Positions 19,201 to 27,415 of a stretch of 36,148 nucleotides of DNA are shown in pieces. The stretch covers positions 1 through 36,148 of the forward strand of contig JACCTC010000021.1 in the NCBI GenBank assembly GCA_013812655.1. The letters are read 5' to 3'. This stretch comes from Deltaproteobacteria bacterium. Lineage in GTDB: Bacteria; Myxococcota_A; Polyangia; Haliangiales; Haliangiaceae. The position numbers and the translations under genes were made by a program. The notes beneath the pieces are model-generated. The model was not told where the DNA came from. It did not search any database and was given only the letters and a program-made list of their open reading frames with translations. Positions within the stretch are counted from its first letter, which is position 1. The number at the start of each line of letters is the position of its first letter.

Positions 19201-19423
19201 GACGCGAGTCCGCACGGCGACGCATTCGCGAGTGATCGCGCAGGACCTTCGCCAACCACGGTCGCAGTGGCTGCGACACATCCGGGTTCCGCCGCCACGC
19301 GGTGATCCACGACTCCTGCACCAGGTCGTCGGCGTCGTCGCCGTCGCCGGCGAGGGTCACCGCTAGGCGTTTGAGCCAGCCGGCCTCTGCTAGCAACGCT
19401 TCGGGGTCCATCCCATCAGCCAC
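16298..19423 (-). CDS. Membrane-anchored ECF sigma factor with seven carboxypeptidase-regulatory-like domains
   Basis: A 1041-residue fusion. Residues 12-75 are sigma region 2 (DDADDLVQESWITAWRR) and 97-160 are region 4 (LDEPYRSTVLARFVEGQTS then the helix-turn-helix AIAKRLDVPESTVRWRLREA). A linker leads to one strong transmembrane helix (about 188-208, KKVMLLIALIALLLGGVVLL). The rest should be outside the cytoplasm: seven carboxypeptidase-regulatory-like beta-sandwiches starting near 264, 353, 436, 527, 615, 703 and 798 (each with ISG/RGRV-type openings and DANGRFEL/DGTFVLD-type middles), then a different sandwich at about 905-1023. Known families: ECF sigma factors usually have separate anti-sigma factors, though some groups carry C-terminal extensions. 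No anti-sigma gene is adjacent. GTG 19423 has AGGA six bases upstream and is preferred over ATG 19411. Third codon positions look less GC-rich than in neighbours. A direct envelope-to-RNA-polymerase sensor is inference. Confidence 0.9.
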   Translation of the reverse strand: MADGMDPEALLAEAGWLKRLAVTLAGDGDDADDLVQESWITAWRRNPDVSQPLRPWLAKVLRDHSRMRRRADSRRMQREAAVPEMNETVAPDDLLDQVRLHRLLVDLVLELDEPYRSTVLARFVEGQTSAAIAKRLDVPESTVRWRLREALARLRTRLDDVNGDRKNWSPAVLAFARKGVTVADATKKVMLLIALIALLLGGVVLLVMNPGSGDPSSTGVTTSGSGAARVHVGVAKWKLGAFAELRTDQRPPGWFAQEGVKPRRISGTVRVDGAPASGALVRLEDEASRVGLVSQRQTRTAADGRFDFGVQPATRYDVGAYLPGRVATIRRVDLRDPRLDSEHVVVVLEPCVVGLYGKVVDASGGPIAQAQLLAQGVIGTESDANGSFDICLNAQGHAPDDRRLVVRASGYGTVEIIAPLVGRVRHHFMLSPEATISGRVLNAKGEPVAMANVRVNWDEAAPRPGTEQPAVVHAVSDANGRFELSALAPGRLRIQALARGAASTPTIVDVRAGASKEIQLTVSERGVLRGRVLSGGRPVAGVAVFDRAELPTYQARSQITSRINEAVSQEDGTFVLDGLSIGTLSLGTSPYRLRSPASIRISPGEQSVDLDVEQLGSIVGTVRRKGKAIPNTLVGTSGTKWTNRRTTESDETGRFVFDDLAADEYLLFGHSPAAGAFVNLDKRIRVEPGTRTEMDVELRYGASISGSVVDTKGSPVAGAFVNFDWREADDLSNCTTDAAGRFRCTAMTGGGAYRVRVAASEASAKPYDFVGTPPEPIFLRDGDAHVDDLRLSVDARTLRVTGTVVDRADQPIADARVFVNAPEIWASVPTSVTNLRGEFELRDLSPGSYGLLVIGEDGSRTLVEGVAAGTTGVRLVLDAAKCDDSIDAKLGRVQREAPSSIAHRPPTRVVWDERIELLGWDVPPRRRVGEPFQILLVYKVLEPIDRSWKIFIHLDGPKQRVNADHEPLGGRCPTSTWKPGDVIIDRTSVRVDPRFDAGKYDVWIGFFGGLAPNWKNLSLSIAPEPRHEHHRFKLTSVDIEK

Positions 19424-19647
19424 AACCGATCCTGCCGCTGCGCACCGGAACGTTGGAAGCAGCCGCCATTATTACGACACTGTTTCGCTGTTCGCGTGTT
19501 CAGCAGCCTCCGCGCTCCATACAGGAGGTGGCGGTAGATGCGCCCCATGGGAACCGCCTCCGTTACTAAAGCCGACCCATCCCGACGCGATTTGGATGAT
19601 CGCACCGGCGGCGGCCCGCGTGGGCCACGCTCGAGATCACGCCCGTT
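19424..19647 (-). promoter_or_regulatory. Leader region of the sigma-factor gene
   Basis: About 224 bases between the sigma-factor start and the SDR stop, with no coding signal. On the leftward strand a TAATAAT box lies at 19474-19468, the most A/T-rich spot in the gap and about 45 bases before the GTG start, a suitable -10 position. I see no convincing -35 box, and no clear ECF-type GAAC...CGTC pair, so autoregulation cannot be claimed. Confidence 0.25.
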
Positions 19648-20406
19648 TCAGGCGTAGATCATCTTCCGCGTCATCCCGCCGTCCGCGACGAAGTTCTGGC
19701 CGGTGATGAACTCGGCCTCGTCCGAGAGCAGCCACCCGCACAGGTTCGCGATGTCGTCGGGGCGACCGACCCGGCCGACCGGGTGCTGGGCGTGGTCCTC
19801 GCGCCGGAGCCGCGGGCGATGGCGCTGGTCGCGCGGCGCGAGCTCGTCGGTCGCGATCCAGCCGGGGCTGATGCAGTTGACGCGGATCCGCGGGCCGAGG
19901 CTGATCGCGAGCGCGTGGGTCAGCGCGACGACGGCGCCCTTGCACGCGGCGTACGGCTCGGTGTCGCGCTCGGACTGCAGCGCGCGCGTCGAGCCGAGGT
20001 TGATGATCGAGCCCCGCGCGCGCCGGAGGTGGACGACCGCGTGCTTCGCCACCAGGAACGTGCCGGTGAGGTTGACGTCGAGGAACTTCCGCCAGCGCAC
20101 GAGCGAGAGCGACTCGATCGGGCCGACATCGGGATCCGCGATCGCCGCGTTGTTGACCACGCCATCGAGCCGCTTGCCCCAGCGCGCGCAGGTCGCGATC
20201 GCACGGCGGACGTCGCGCTCGCTCGAGATATCGGCCCGCACGAAGCTCGCGCGCTCGCCGTACTCGCGCACCGCGTCGAGGCCGGCGTGGCGATCGGCGT
20301 CGACGACGCAGACCCGCGCACCGTCGTCGATCAGCCGCTTCGCGATCGCGCGCCCGATCCCCCGCCCGCCACCCGTGACGAGAAACACCTTGCCGTCGAA
20401 CCGCAT
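19648..20406 (-). CDS. SDR-family NAD(P)-dependent oxidoreductase
   Basis: A 252-residue cytoplasmic classical short-chain dehydrogenase/reductase. The cofactor motif TGGGRGIG is at residues 11-18, NNAA at 85-88, and the catalytic set is Asn112, Ser139 (NLGST), Tyr152 and Lys156 in YAACK. Asp36 after the second strand (VCVVDAD) favours NAD over NADP. SPGWIATDE and the C-terminal ITGQNFVADGGMT are standard SDR features and may include a substrate loop. Substrate is unknown. ATG 20406 was chosen since residues before it lack family similarity. A small HTH gene lies 78 bases upstream on the same strand. Confidence 0.92.
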   Translation of the reverse strand: MRFDGKVFLVTGGGRGIGRAIAKRLIDDGARVCVVDADRHAGLDAVREYGERASFVRADISSERDVRRAIATCARWGKRLDGVVNNAAIADPDVGPIESLSLVRWRKFLDVNLTGTFLVAKHAVVHLRRARGSIINLGSTRALQSERDTEPYAACKGAVVALTHALAISLGPRIRVNCISPGWIATDELAPRDQRHRPRLRREDHAQHPVGRVGRPDDIANLCGWLLSDEAEFITGQNFVADGGMTRKMIYA

Positions 20407-20484
20407 GCGGGTGTGAGGCTCACCGAGCACGCGCGACGCTGCAAGGCATGCGCGCCGTGAATTCACGCCACGCGAGAATCCGGA

Positions 20485-20823
20485 TCAGTCATCTACAGAG
20501 CAGCGCGGTGCGAGGCGACGCGCGAGCTCGGCGTCCTGCTGCTGGTGAGGCAGCAAGCAGACCTGGACCAGCCAGTCGGTCGCGCACACCGGATCGGGCA
20601 CGCCCTTCTGCTCCTCGCGCCAGCGCAGCAGGACGGCCGGCGACGCGCGCTCGACGACGCGGATCAGGTTGTTGATGTACCCCTCGCTGCGGCCGAGTGC
20701 GCGCGCGATGCGCGGCCCGGTCCAGCCCTTGTCGCGCAGGACCTTGCACCACAGCGCGAGGTCGCAGGTCCCGGCAAACTCGATCCCCATCCTGGTCTCT
20801 GGCGTGTCCACGGCGATCCTCAC
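20485..20823 (-). CDS. Small HTH DNA-binding protein (ParB/KorB-like helix-turn-helix)
   Basis: A 112-residue protein. The central part, LRDKGWTGPRIARALGRSEGYINNLIRV (about residues 29-56), reads as a helix-turn-helix like that in the middle of ParB/KorB proteins, followed by a helix with LLRWREEQKG. It lacks the ParB nuclease N-terminus and the dimerisation C-terminus, so it is at most a stand-alone HTH. GTG 20823 gives the longest product; ATG 20790 is an alternative, and neither has a strong ribosome site. It may control the SDR gene downstream, or itself; that is inference from position only. Confidence 0.65.
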   Translation of the reverse strand: MRIAVDTPETRMGIEFAGTCDLALWCKVLRDKGWTGPRIARALGRSEGYINNLIRVVERASPAVLLRWREEQKGVPDPVCATDWLVQVCLLPHQQQDAELARRLAPRCSVDD

Positions 20824-20888
20824 GGCTCGCTGCTAAGACGCTCGCGGTGGCACCCTTCATTCCACGCCGACCGCGCGCGATTCGTGGG

Positions 20889-20909
20889 CGGCGCCCTGTC
20901 GGGGCGCCG
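20889..20909. promoter_or_regulatory. 8-bp inverted repeat in a divergent promoter region
   Basis: CGGCGCCC, a 5-base loop, then GGGCGCCG, located 27 bases before ATG 20936 and 66 bases from the leftward start at 20823. It may be a transcript hairpin in the leader of the lipoprotein gene or an operator in the shared divergent region. GC-only composition makes chance occurrence possible. Confidence 0.25.
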
Positions 20910-20935
20910 ATGGCGTGCGGTACGATGGGCGACTC

Positions 20936-21640
20936 ATGCCTCGACATCACGTTGTCCTTGCACCCGCCGCCACGCTGCTCGTCGGGTGCGTCGTCCCCGT
21001 CGCCCAACCGACGACCCCGCAGCCCACGAACACCCCACCACCGCCCGGCCACACGACCGCCAGCCACACGCCGCCGCCGCCCGGCGAGGAACCGCCGCCG
21101 AGCATGCCGGTGCTGCGCTTCGACGTCAGCGGTGAGCTCGCGAACCCGCGCGGCGAGCTCGCGGAGCGCCAGGACAGCGCGAAGGCCCTGCGCGTCGCCT
21201 TCGGTGGCAACTTCACGCCGAACTTCGCGTTCGGCATCGCGACGCGGTACGTGGCGACGTCGCCGAAGCTCGCGCCCGGCGGCATGGAGCGCACCGAGCT
21301 GTACGCGAACCTCATCGGCATGTACCTGCGGTTCAGGATCCCGGTCGCGCCCCAGCTGTCGGGGTTCATCGAGGTCGAGCCTTCGCTCGTTGGCCTGCAC
21401 GCGCCCTGTGAGGATCTGACGAGCTTCACGTGCGGCGAGGACGGGTTCGAGTTCGTGCCGCGGCTCGGCGCGACCGGACGCGTGGGCGGGGTCTTTCACG
21501 TGGTTCCGAACAGCGTCGACCTCTACGGCTACATCGCGCTCGAGACGACGTACCCCGAAGAGGGTGGCTGGCTGAGCATCGGTGCCGGCCTCGCGATGCA
21601 CTTCGGCAAGTCGCAGGCGGACCTCGCGGCTGGACGCTGA
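20936..21640 (+). CDS. Outer-membrane lipoprotein, proline-rich linker plus small beta-barrel-like domain
   Basis: A 234-residue lipoprotein: lipobox LLVGC gives the acylated Cys, then a Thr/Pro-rich linker (PTTPQPTNTPPPPGH...) of about 45 residues. The remainder has alternating hydrophobic strands (ALRVAFGGNFTPNFAFGIATRYVAT, LRFRIPVAPQLSGFIEVEPSLVG, VDLYGYIALETTY) ending in LSIGAGLAMHFG, which looks like a small outer-membrane barrel ending in an aromatic strand. I cannot name a family. ATG 20936 starts the signal peptide. It converges with the uracil-DNA glycosylase gene 11 bases downstream. Confidence 0.75.
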   Translation: MPRHHVVLAPAATLLVGCVVPVAQPTTPQPTNTPPPPGHTTASHTPPPPGEEPPPSMPVLRFDVSGELANPRGELAERQDSAKALRVAFGGNFTPNFAFGIATRYVATSPKLAPGGMERTELYANLIGMYLRFRIPVAPQLSGFIEVEPSLVGLHAPCEDLTSFTCGEDGFEFVPRLGATGRVGGVFHVVPNSVDLYGYIALETTYPEEGGWLSIGAGLAMHFGKSQADLAAGR

Positions 21641-21656
21641 GCTCGACGGGCTCAGC
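21636..21656. terminator. Hairpin spanning both convergent stop codons
   Basis: GCTGAGC, a 7-base loop, then GCTCAGC. The arms include the stop of the rightward lipoprotein gene (21638-21640) and of the leftward glycosylase gene (21652-21654). It would act on both strands; no T run follows. Confidence 0.4.
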
Positions 21657-22347
21657 CGCCGGTGGCAGCGCGTGCGGCCGCGAACACGGCGTCGAGCATC
21701 GGCACGGTGAGCCGGCCGGTGAACGTGTTCTGCTGGCTCACGTGATACGAGCCGAACAGCGCGTAGGGTCCCACCTCGGCGTGCGCGGCGTGGCCGAACT
21801 TCGGGCGCGGCTTGCCGATCGGATGGCCGGCGGCTGCAGCGGCGAGCAGGAAGCCCTCCCAGCCAAACCCGCCGAGCGCGATCACCGCGCGGATGTCGCG
21901 GAGCAGCGCGAGCTCGCGAACCAGGAACTTCACGCAGCGATCGCGCTCCGCCGGTGACGGCTTGTTGTCGGGCGGCGCACAGCGCACGACGTTCGACACG
22001 TACGCGCCGGTGAGCACGAGGCCGTCGTCGATGCCGGTCGAGGTCGGCTGGTTCGCATAGCCGGCGCGGTGGAGGGCGCCGTAGAGCCAGTCGCCGGAGC
22101 GATCGCCGGTGAACACCCGGCCGGTGCGGTTGCCGCCGTGGGCCGCCGGCGCGAGGCCGAGGACGAGCAGGCGCGCACGCGGATCGCCGAACCCGGTGAT
22201 CGGGCGTCCCCAGTAACGCTCGCCGGCGTAGCGCTTCGGGGGCTCGGCGGCGGCGACCTCGCGGCAGCGCACGAGGCGCGCGCACCGACGGCACGCCGTG
22301 ATCTCCGCGGCGAGGGTGGCGAGGTTGCGCGCTGCGGTGCCCGGCAC
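21652..22347 (-). CDS. udgB: Uracil-DNA glycosylase family 5 (UdgB type)
   Basis: A 231-residue DNA-repair enzyme that removes uracil and other deaminated bases. Motif 1 is GLAPAAHGGNRTG (residues 64-76), diagnostic of family 5, which lacks the usual polar catalytic residue there. Motif 2 is HVSQQNTFTGRLT (202-214). Four cysteines expected to hold a 4Fe-4S cluster are at 19, 22, 123 and 138 (ACRRC, VRCAPPDNKP, DRCVKF). The frame is open to GTG 22476, but those 43 extra codons have many A/T third positions unlike the rest of the gene, and homologues start close to the first cysteine, so GTG 22347 is preferred. It is divergent from the TonB receptor gene. Confidence 0.93.
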   Translation of the reverse strand: MPGTAARNLATLAAEITACRRCARLVRCREVAAAEPPKRYAGERYWGRPITGFGDPRARLLVLGLAPAAHGGNRTGRVFTGDRSGDWLYGALHRAGYANQPTSTGIDDGLVLTGAYVSNVVRCAPPDNKPSPAERDRCVKFLVRELALLRDIRAVIALGGFGWEGFLLAAAAAGHPIGKPRPKFGHAAHAEVGPYALFGSYHVSQQNTFTGRLTVPMLDAVFAAARAATGG

Positions 22348-22531
22348 GGCGCGAGGTTCGCACGACTGCGACACGCGCTGCGGTGTCGTGATCGCAGGAG
22401 CTGCGTCACCTGCTGATGTCGAGCGTCCTCGCTGTCGCGCGACATGCGGTGTCGCGCGCGACCACGGGTCTGTCACGTGGCTTGATCGACGTGACGTTCG
22501 CGGATCACGCGCGGTCGTCTACGTGTGGACG

Positions 22532-25500
22532 ATGCACTCTCGAGGCACTTCGATCGCGTTCGTGATGCTCGCCGCTGCCGCGAGCTCGGCCCTGGCACAA
22601 TCGCAGACAACCGGTGCGATCCAGGGCCGCGTCGTCGAGCGCGCGACCAGGGAGCCGATGGCCGGTGTCACGGTCATCGTCGCCGGTCCGGCGTTGATGG
22701 AGCCGCAGAGCGCGATCACCGATGAGGACGGCGGTTACAAGATCACCGAGCTACCGCCGGGCGCCTACGCGGTCACGTTCCATGCCGAGGACTCCGAGCT
22801 GCTGCGCACCGGCATCGGCGTCAGCGCGAATCACGTGACGCCCGTGTTCCAGGCGATCAGGCGCGGCGAGGTCGTCGAGATGCACGCCCCGCCACCGCAG
22901 ATCAACGTGACGTCGACCGATCACGGCAGCAAGCTCGACAAGCAGTTCCTCGAGAAGATCCCGTTGCCGAGCCGCACCGCGGATGGCGCCGCCGGGACGC
23001 AGGCGGGTGCGCACAACGACGGGATCGGCACCGCGTTCTCGGGCTCGACGTCGCTCGAGAACCGGTACCTCGTCGACGGCATCGACATCACGGGGCTGAC
23101 CTTCGGCGACGTCGGCACGCCGGTGCTCAACGAGTTCGTCGAGGAGATCGAGATCCTGACCGGCGGCTACAACGCCGAGTGGGGCCGCGCGATCGGCGGC
23201 ATCGTCAACATCGTCACCAAGTCGGGCTCGAACCGGTTTCGCGGCAGCGTGTTCGGCACGTTCCAGCCCGGGCAGCTGTCGGCCAGGCGCAAGGCCGCGC
23301 CGGTCAACGCGTCGTCGATCGATGTCACCGCCGATCGCGGCTACTCGGCCGACTTCGGCGCCGAGCTCGGCGGGCCGCTGATCCGCGATCGACTGTGGTT
23401 CTACGCCGGCTTCGCGCCGCAGCTGTCACGCACGCGGTTCACCCGCACCACGAAGCGACAGACCGACTGCCGGACGCTGCTGGCGAGCGGCGAGCTCTCG
23501 CACTGTGACCCGCGGACGGCCGCGCAGGGCGGGTTTGCCAACGGCGCCGCCGATGTCGATCCGAAGACCGGGTTCTTCGTGACCGAGGAGATCGATCGCG
23601 ACGTCCGCGCGAGCAGCTCGCGGTCGTACTCGGCGATCGGCAAGCTCAACCTCGCGATCACGCCGAAGCAGCAGGCGCAGCTCAGCGCGATCGTCGTGCC
23701 CTCGCGCAGCCGGTCACCCGGGCTGCTCGGCTTGCCGACAACGGGTCGCCGCACGAGCGGCACCACCTTCGACACCGCGGCACGCTGGAGCGCGAAGCTC
23801 GACGGCGATCGGATGGAGCTCGAGGCGCTGGTCGCGTGGCACCACGCCACCGTCGAGAGCGGCGCGCTCGATCCCGCGCTCGACAGCACGCCGGCGCAGG
23901 TCCTGATCGGCGGCAACCTCGGGCGCTGGAGCGCGCTCGGCGGCGAATCGCAGCGCACCGTCGAGAAGTGCAGCGATGGCGGCGCCGGCGATCCGTATCC
24001 CGGCATCACGAACTGCCCGCTGACGGCGTATTCGATCGGCGGCCCCGGCGCGCTCGCACGCGACCGCGAGGATCGGCTCGCGAGCCGGCTCTCGGTGCTG
24101 CGGCGCGCGCGGCTGCTCGGCACCCACGAGCTCAAGGCCGGCATCGACGCCGAGAACGACAGCAAGCGCACGGCGCGGCTGTACTCGGGCGGCGCGTCGA
24201 TCATCAACTTCGGCGGCACCGTCGACGTCACCCGCTGGGTGCAGCTGGCGGGCCCCGACGACAAGGATCCGCGGTTCGATCAGATCTGCAACACGCCGGA
24301 TACCGACGGTGCGACCGGTGAGGCGACCCGCGCGTACTCGTGCGATCACATCGCCGGCGGCATCGGCGCCCCCGGGACCACCATCGACGGCCGCACGCTC
24401 CACTGGGCCGCGTACCTCCGCGACTCGTGGCAGCCGCGCTCGAACCTCACGCTCAACGCCGGGGTCCGCTACGAGGAGCAGAAGATGCTCTACGCGTCGA
24501 ACCTGCGCGGCACCGTCGACCCGTTGACCGGCAACCGGTTCGGCGACACCGCGATGCACCTGCGCGGCAACTTCGCGCCGCGGCTCGGCGCGATCTGGGA
24601 TCCGACCGAGATCGGCCGCTCGAAGGTGTTCGCGTCATGGGGGCGGTTCTTCGAGGCGATCCCGATGAACATCAACGATCGCTCGTTCGGCGGCGAGGTG
24701 AGCTACCAGCAGACGTTCGAGACCGCGAGCTCGCCGTTTCCGTGCGGCGCACCCGATCCGGCGCTCGGCATCGCGAACGGTGTCGGGTGCCTGTCGCCGG
24801 CGGGGCCGCCGACCACCGAGCAGCTGTTCGGCTCGAGCGGCGTGCTCGTCGCGCCCGGCATCAAGGCGCAGTACCTCGACGAGCTCTTGCTGGGCGTCGA
24901 GTACCAGCTCGCCGAGGACGTCAAGCTCGGCGTGATCTACCAGCATCGCGAGCTCGGGCGCGTCGTCGAGGACGTCTCGACCGATGGTGCGTCGACGTAC
25001 ATCATCGCGAATCCCGGCGAGTGGTCGGCGAGCGAGGAGCGCGCACTCGAGCGCCGGATCGCGCGCACCGAGGATCCGGCTGCTCGCGCGCGGCTCGAGC
25101 ACGAGCTCGGCATGTACCGCGGCATCCGGCGCTTCGATCGCCCGCAGCGCAACTACGACGCACTCGAGGTGACGCTCGCGCGGCGGTTCTCGCGCGGCCT
25201 GTTCGTGCAGGCGTCGTACACGTACTCGCGGACCGAGGGGAACTTCCCGGGCAGCGTGTCGTACGACAACGGCCAGGTCGATCCGAACATCTCGTCGCAA
25301 TACGACCTGATCGAGCTACTCGCGAACCGCCGCGGCCCGTTGCCCCAGGATCGCCCGCACTCGCTCAAGCTCGATGGCTACTACACGTTCGACCTCGGCC
25401 CGCGCCAGTCGTTGACGTTCGGTACCCGGCTACGCGCGGTCTCGGGCATCCCGATCAACGCGCTCGGCGGGCACTACCTCTATGGTGCCGACGAGTCGTT

Positions 25501-25864
25501 CCTGCTGCCGCGCGGTCAGCTCGGCCGCACCGGCATGCAGCACGGCGCCGACCTCCACATCGCCTACGGCCGCAAGCTGGCGCGCGGGCTTGCCGTCGAG
25601 GTGTTCGCGGACATCTTCAACCTCTACAACCATCAGGGCACGTTCGACGTCGACACGACCTATGCGCCGCAGCGCGGGCCCGACGGCGAGAGCAACGTCA
25701 ACCCGATCTCCGGCGGCACCTACGAGGATCTGCTGTGGGCCAAGGCGATCGACCGCTCCGGGATGGAGACGTCGCGTCCGATCCAGCGCAACCCGAACTT
25801 CGGCAAGACGATCGGCCGCTATGCCCCGGCGTCGGCACAGGTGGGGTTTCGGCTGACGTTCTGA
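22532..25864 (+). CDS. TonB-dependent receptor with carboxypeptidase-regulatory-like N-terminus
   Basis: A 1110-residue outer-membrane receptor. Signal peptide ends ALA-Q (cleavage after residue 22). Residues 28-105 form a carboxypeptidase-regulatory-like domain (GAIQGRVVERATREPMAGVTV). The plug follows, with ENRYLVDGIDITGL and the classic EIEILTGGYNAEWGRAIGGI and VNIVTKSGSN. The barrel has many short strands and ends VGFRLTF with the terminal phenylalanine expected for BAM recognition. This OmpA-related TonB subfamily is abundant in myxobacteria; substrates are usually unknown, and no adjacent surface-lipoprotein partner or ABC importer indicates one here. ATG 22532 was chosen as start of the signal peptide. 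I see no clear TonB box. Confidence 0.93.
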   Translation: MHSRGTSIAFVMLAAAASSALAQSQTTGAIQGRVVERATREPMAGVTVIVAGPALMEPQSAITDEDGGYKITELPPGAYAVTFHAEDSELLRTGIGVSANHVTPVFQAIRRGEVVEMHAPPPQINVTSTDHGSKLDKQFLEKIPLPSRTADGAAGTQAGAHNDGIGTAFSGSTSLENRYLVDGIDITGLTFGDVGTPVLNEFVEEIEILTGGYNAEWGRAIGGIVNIVTKSGSNRFRGSVFGTFQPGQLSARRKAAPVNASSIDVTADRGYSADFGAELGGPLIRDRLWFYAGFAPQLSRTRFTRTTKRQTDCRTLLASGELSHCDPRTAAQGGFANGAADVDPKTGFFVTEEIDRDVRASSSRSYSAIGKLNLAITPKQQAQLSAIVVPSRSRSPGLLGLPTTGRRTSGTTFDTAARWSAKLDGDRMELEALVAWHHATVESGALDPALDSTPAQVLIGGNLGRWSALGGESQRTVEKCSDGGAGDPYPGITNCPLTAYSIGGPGALARDREDRLASRLSVLRRARLLGTHELKAGIDAENDSKRTARLYSGGASIINFGGTVDVTRWVQLAGPDDKDPRFDQICNTPDTDGATGEATRAYSCDHIAGGIGAPGTTIDGRTLHWAAYLRDSWQPRSNLTLNAGVRYEEQKMLYASNLRGTVDPLTGNRFGDTAMHLRGNFAPRLGAIWDPTEIGRSKVFASWGRFFEAIPMNINDRSFGGEVSYQQTFETASSPFPCGAPDPALGIANGVGCLSPAGPPTTEQLFGSSGVLVAPGIKAQYLDELLLGVEYQLAEDVKLGVIYQHRELGRVVEDVSTDGASTYIIANPGEWSASEERALERRIARTEDPAARARLEHELGMYRGIRRFDRPQRNYDALEVTLARRFSRGLFVQASYTYSRTEGNFPGSVSYDNGQVDPNISSQYDLIELLANRRGPLPQDRPHSLKLDGYYTFDLGPRQSLTFGTRLRAVSGIPINALGGHYLYGADESFLLPRGQLGRTGMQHGADLHIAYGRKLARGLAVEVFADIFNLYNHQGTFDVDTTYAPQRGPDGESNVNPISGGTYEDLLWAKAIDRSGMETSRPIQRNPNFGKTIGRYAPASAQVGFRLTF

Positions 25865-26072
25865 TCGAGGCCTCGACGGGCTATCATGGCGGCGGCGGTG
25901 GCCCGGCCCGCGAGCCAGGGCGTGATCAAGATCCAGTAAGCTGGCGCGCGCTGAAGCACAGCGGCGCGGTGTGAATGCGCTGCGTTGACGCGAACCCGCA
26001 GTGAAGCTCGCGCAGGATCCGCGACTTCGCGGGTGCCGCGCTGCGGTACGAGACTTGCTGACCATCGTCCTC

Positions 26073-27383
26073 ATGAGATCGATCCGCAAGGTTGTCGTCC
26101 TCGGCGCGAACGGTGCGATGGGCTCGGGTTCCGGCGCGGTGTTCGCTGCCGCTGGCATCCCGACGGTCTTCCTCGCGAGGACGATCGAGAAAGCCGAGGC
26201 CGGCCGTACGCGGGCCGAGCAGCTGACGAAGGGCAAGGTCTCCGCGAAGTCGATCGCGTGCGGCACGTACTCGCAGGATCTCGGTCATGCGCTCGCCGAC
26301 GCCGACCTCGTGTTCGAGGCGGTCGCCGAGGATCTCGCGGCGAAGCGCGAGGTGTTCGAGCTGATCGACAAGCTGCGCCGTGACGACTCGATCGTGGCGA
26401 CGGTGTCCTCGGGCCTGTCGATCGGCGCGATGTGCGCGGACCGCAGCGCGAGCTTCCGCAAGAACTTCCTCGGTATCCACTTCTTCAATCCACCGACGGT
26501 GATCGTCGGATGCGAGCTCATTCCGCACGCCAGCACAGATCCCGGTGTCGTCGCGGTCGTTCGCGACTTCCTGACCTCGGTCGTCGGACGTGAGGTCGTC
26601 GAGACCCGCGACACGCCGGCGTTCGCGGGCAACCGCCTCGGCTTCAAGGTGCTGAACGAGGTCGCGCAGCTCGCCGAGGAGCACGGCGCCGCGTTCATGG
26701 ATCAGCTCGTCGGCCCGCACACCGGCCGCGCGTTGCCGCCGCTCGCGACGATCGACCTCGTCGGGTGGGACGTCCACAAGGCGATCGTCGACAACCTCTA
26801 CGCGTCGACGCACGACGTCGCGCACGCGCAGTTCAAGCTGCCGGCGTACATGCAGCGCGGCATCGATCGCGGTCACCTCGGCCGCAAGACCCGCGACAAG
26901 GGTGGGTTCTTCCGCGTCGAGGGCAAGGGCGCCGATGCGAAGACCTTCGTGCTCGACGCGCGGAGCGGTGACTATCGGCCGCTGAGCGAGGTCTCGCCGC
27001 CGATGCCGACGTTCGTCGAGAAGATGAAGAGCGCGATCAAGAGCGGCCGCCACACCGGCGCGATGGAGGTCCTGTGCACGGCCGAGGGCAAGGAGGCCGA
27101 GCTCTTGCGCAAGGTCCTGCTCGGGTACATCAGCTATGGCCTCGGGCTCGTCGGCGAGGTCGTCGAGCGTCCGCGTGACATCGACCGGATCATGGGCTTT
27201 GGCTTCAACTGGGCCCCGCCGAGCGTCCTCGTCGATGCGATCGGCCCCGGCCGCACCATCGTGCTGCTCGAGAAGGCGCAGCTGCCGGTGCCGATGTCGA
27301 TCCTCGAGGCAGCGACCCACCAGCGACCGCTGTTCAACGAGCCGGCCGTCGACACCTCGCGGTTCTTCTTCGTCGCCGCCTGA
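26073..27383 (+). CDS. 3-hydroxyacyl-CoA dehydrogenase family protein
   Basis: A 436-residue cytoplasmic NAD-dependent dehydrogenase of the FadB/HCDH type. The Rossmann motif is VVVLGANGAMGSG (glycines at 11, 14 and 17, a variant of GxGxxG). GIHFFNPP near residue 135 holds the catalytic His typical of the family, and TPAFAGNRLGFKVLNE starts the C-terminal helical HCDH domain; GFGFNWAPP suggests a second such half. There is no enoyl-CoA hydratase domain, so it is a stand-alone enzyme of beta-oxidation or a related pathway. ATG 26073 was chosen since it starts the Rossmann strand; an in-frame ATG 26001 is preceded by unlikely sequence. The short gap upstream (25865-26072) holds a 12-bp palindrome TCGAGGCCTCGA at 25865. 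Confidence 0.92.
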   Translation: MRSIRKVVVLGANGAMGSGSGAVFAAAGIPTVFLARTIEKAEAGRTRAEQLTKGKVSAKSIACGTYSQDLGHALADADLVFEAVAEDLAAKREVFELIDKLRRDDSIVATVSSGLSIGAMCADRSASFRKNFLGIHFFNPPTVIVGCELIPHASTDPGVVAVVRDFLTSVVGREVVETRDTPAFAGNRLGFKVLNEVAQLAEEHGAAFMDQLVGPHTGRALPPLATIDLVGWDVHKAIVDNLYASTHDVAHAQFKLPAYMQRGIDRGHLGRKTRDKGGFFRVEGKGADAKTFVLDARSGDYRPLSEVSPPMPTFVEKMKSAIKSGRHTGAMEVLCTAEGKEAELLRKVLLGYISYGLGLVGEVVERPRDIDRIMGFGFNWAPPSVLVDAIGPGRTIVLLEKAQLPVPMSILEAATHQRPLFNEPAVDTSRFFFVAA

Positions 27384-27415
27384 TCGCGCCGCCTGATCGC
27401 GCCTATGATGCCGCC

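Noticed and set aside
17939-19366. A 475-codon + strand frame opposite the sigma-factor gene
   Set aside because: The leftward strand contains unambiguous sigma-factor and carboxypeptidase-regulatory motifs.
20489-22363. A 624-codon leftward frame crossing the HTH, lipoprotein and glycosylase genes
   Set aside because: It is out of frame with all three recognised proteins and extremely Arg-rich.
22348-22476. N-terminal extension of the glycosylase to GTG 22476
   Set aside because: These codons lack the G/C third-position bias of the rest and extend beyond the usual family start.
24340-25974. A 544-codon + strand frame inside the TonB receptor gene
   Set aside because: It is a +1 shadow, dominated by Arg and Ala; the receptor frame is complete to its terminal Phe.
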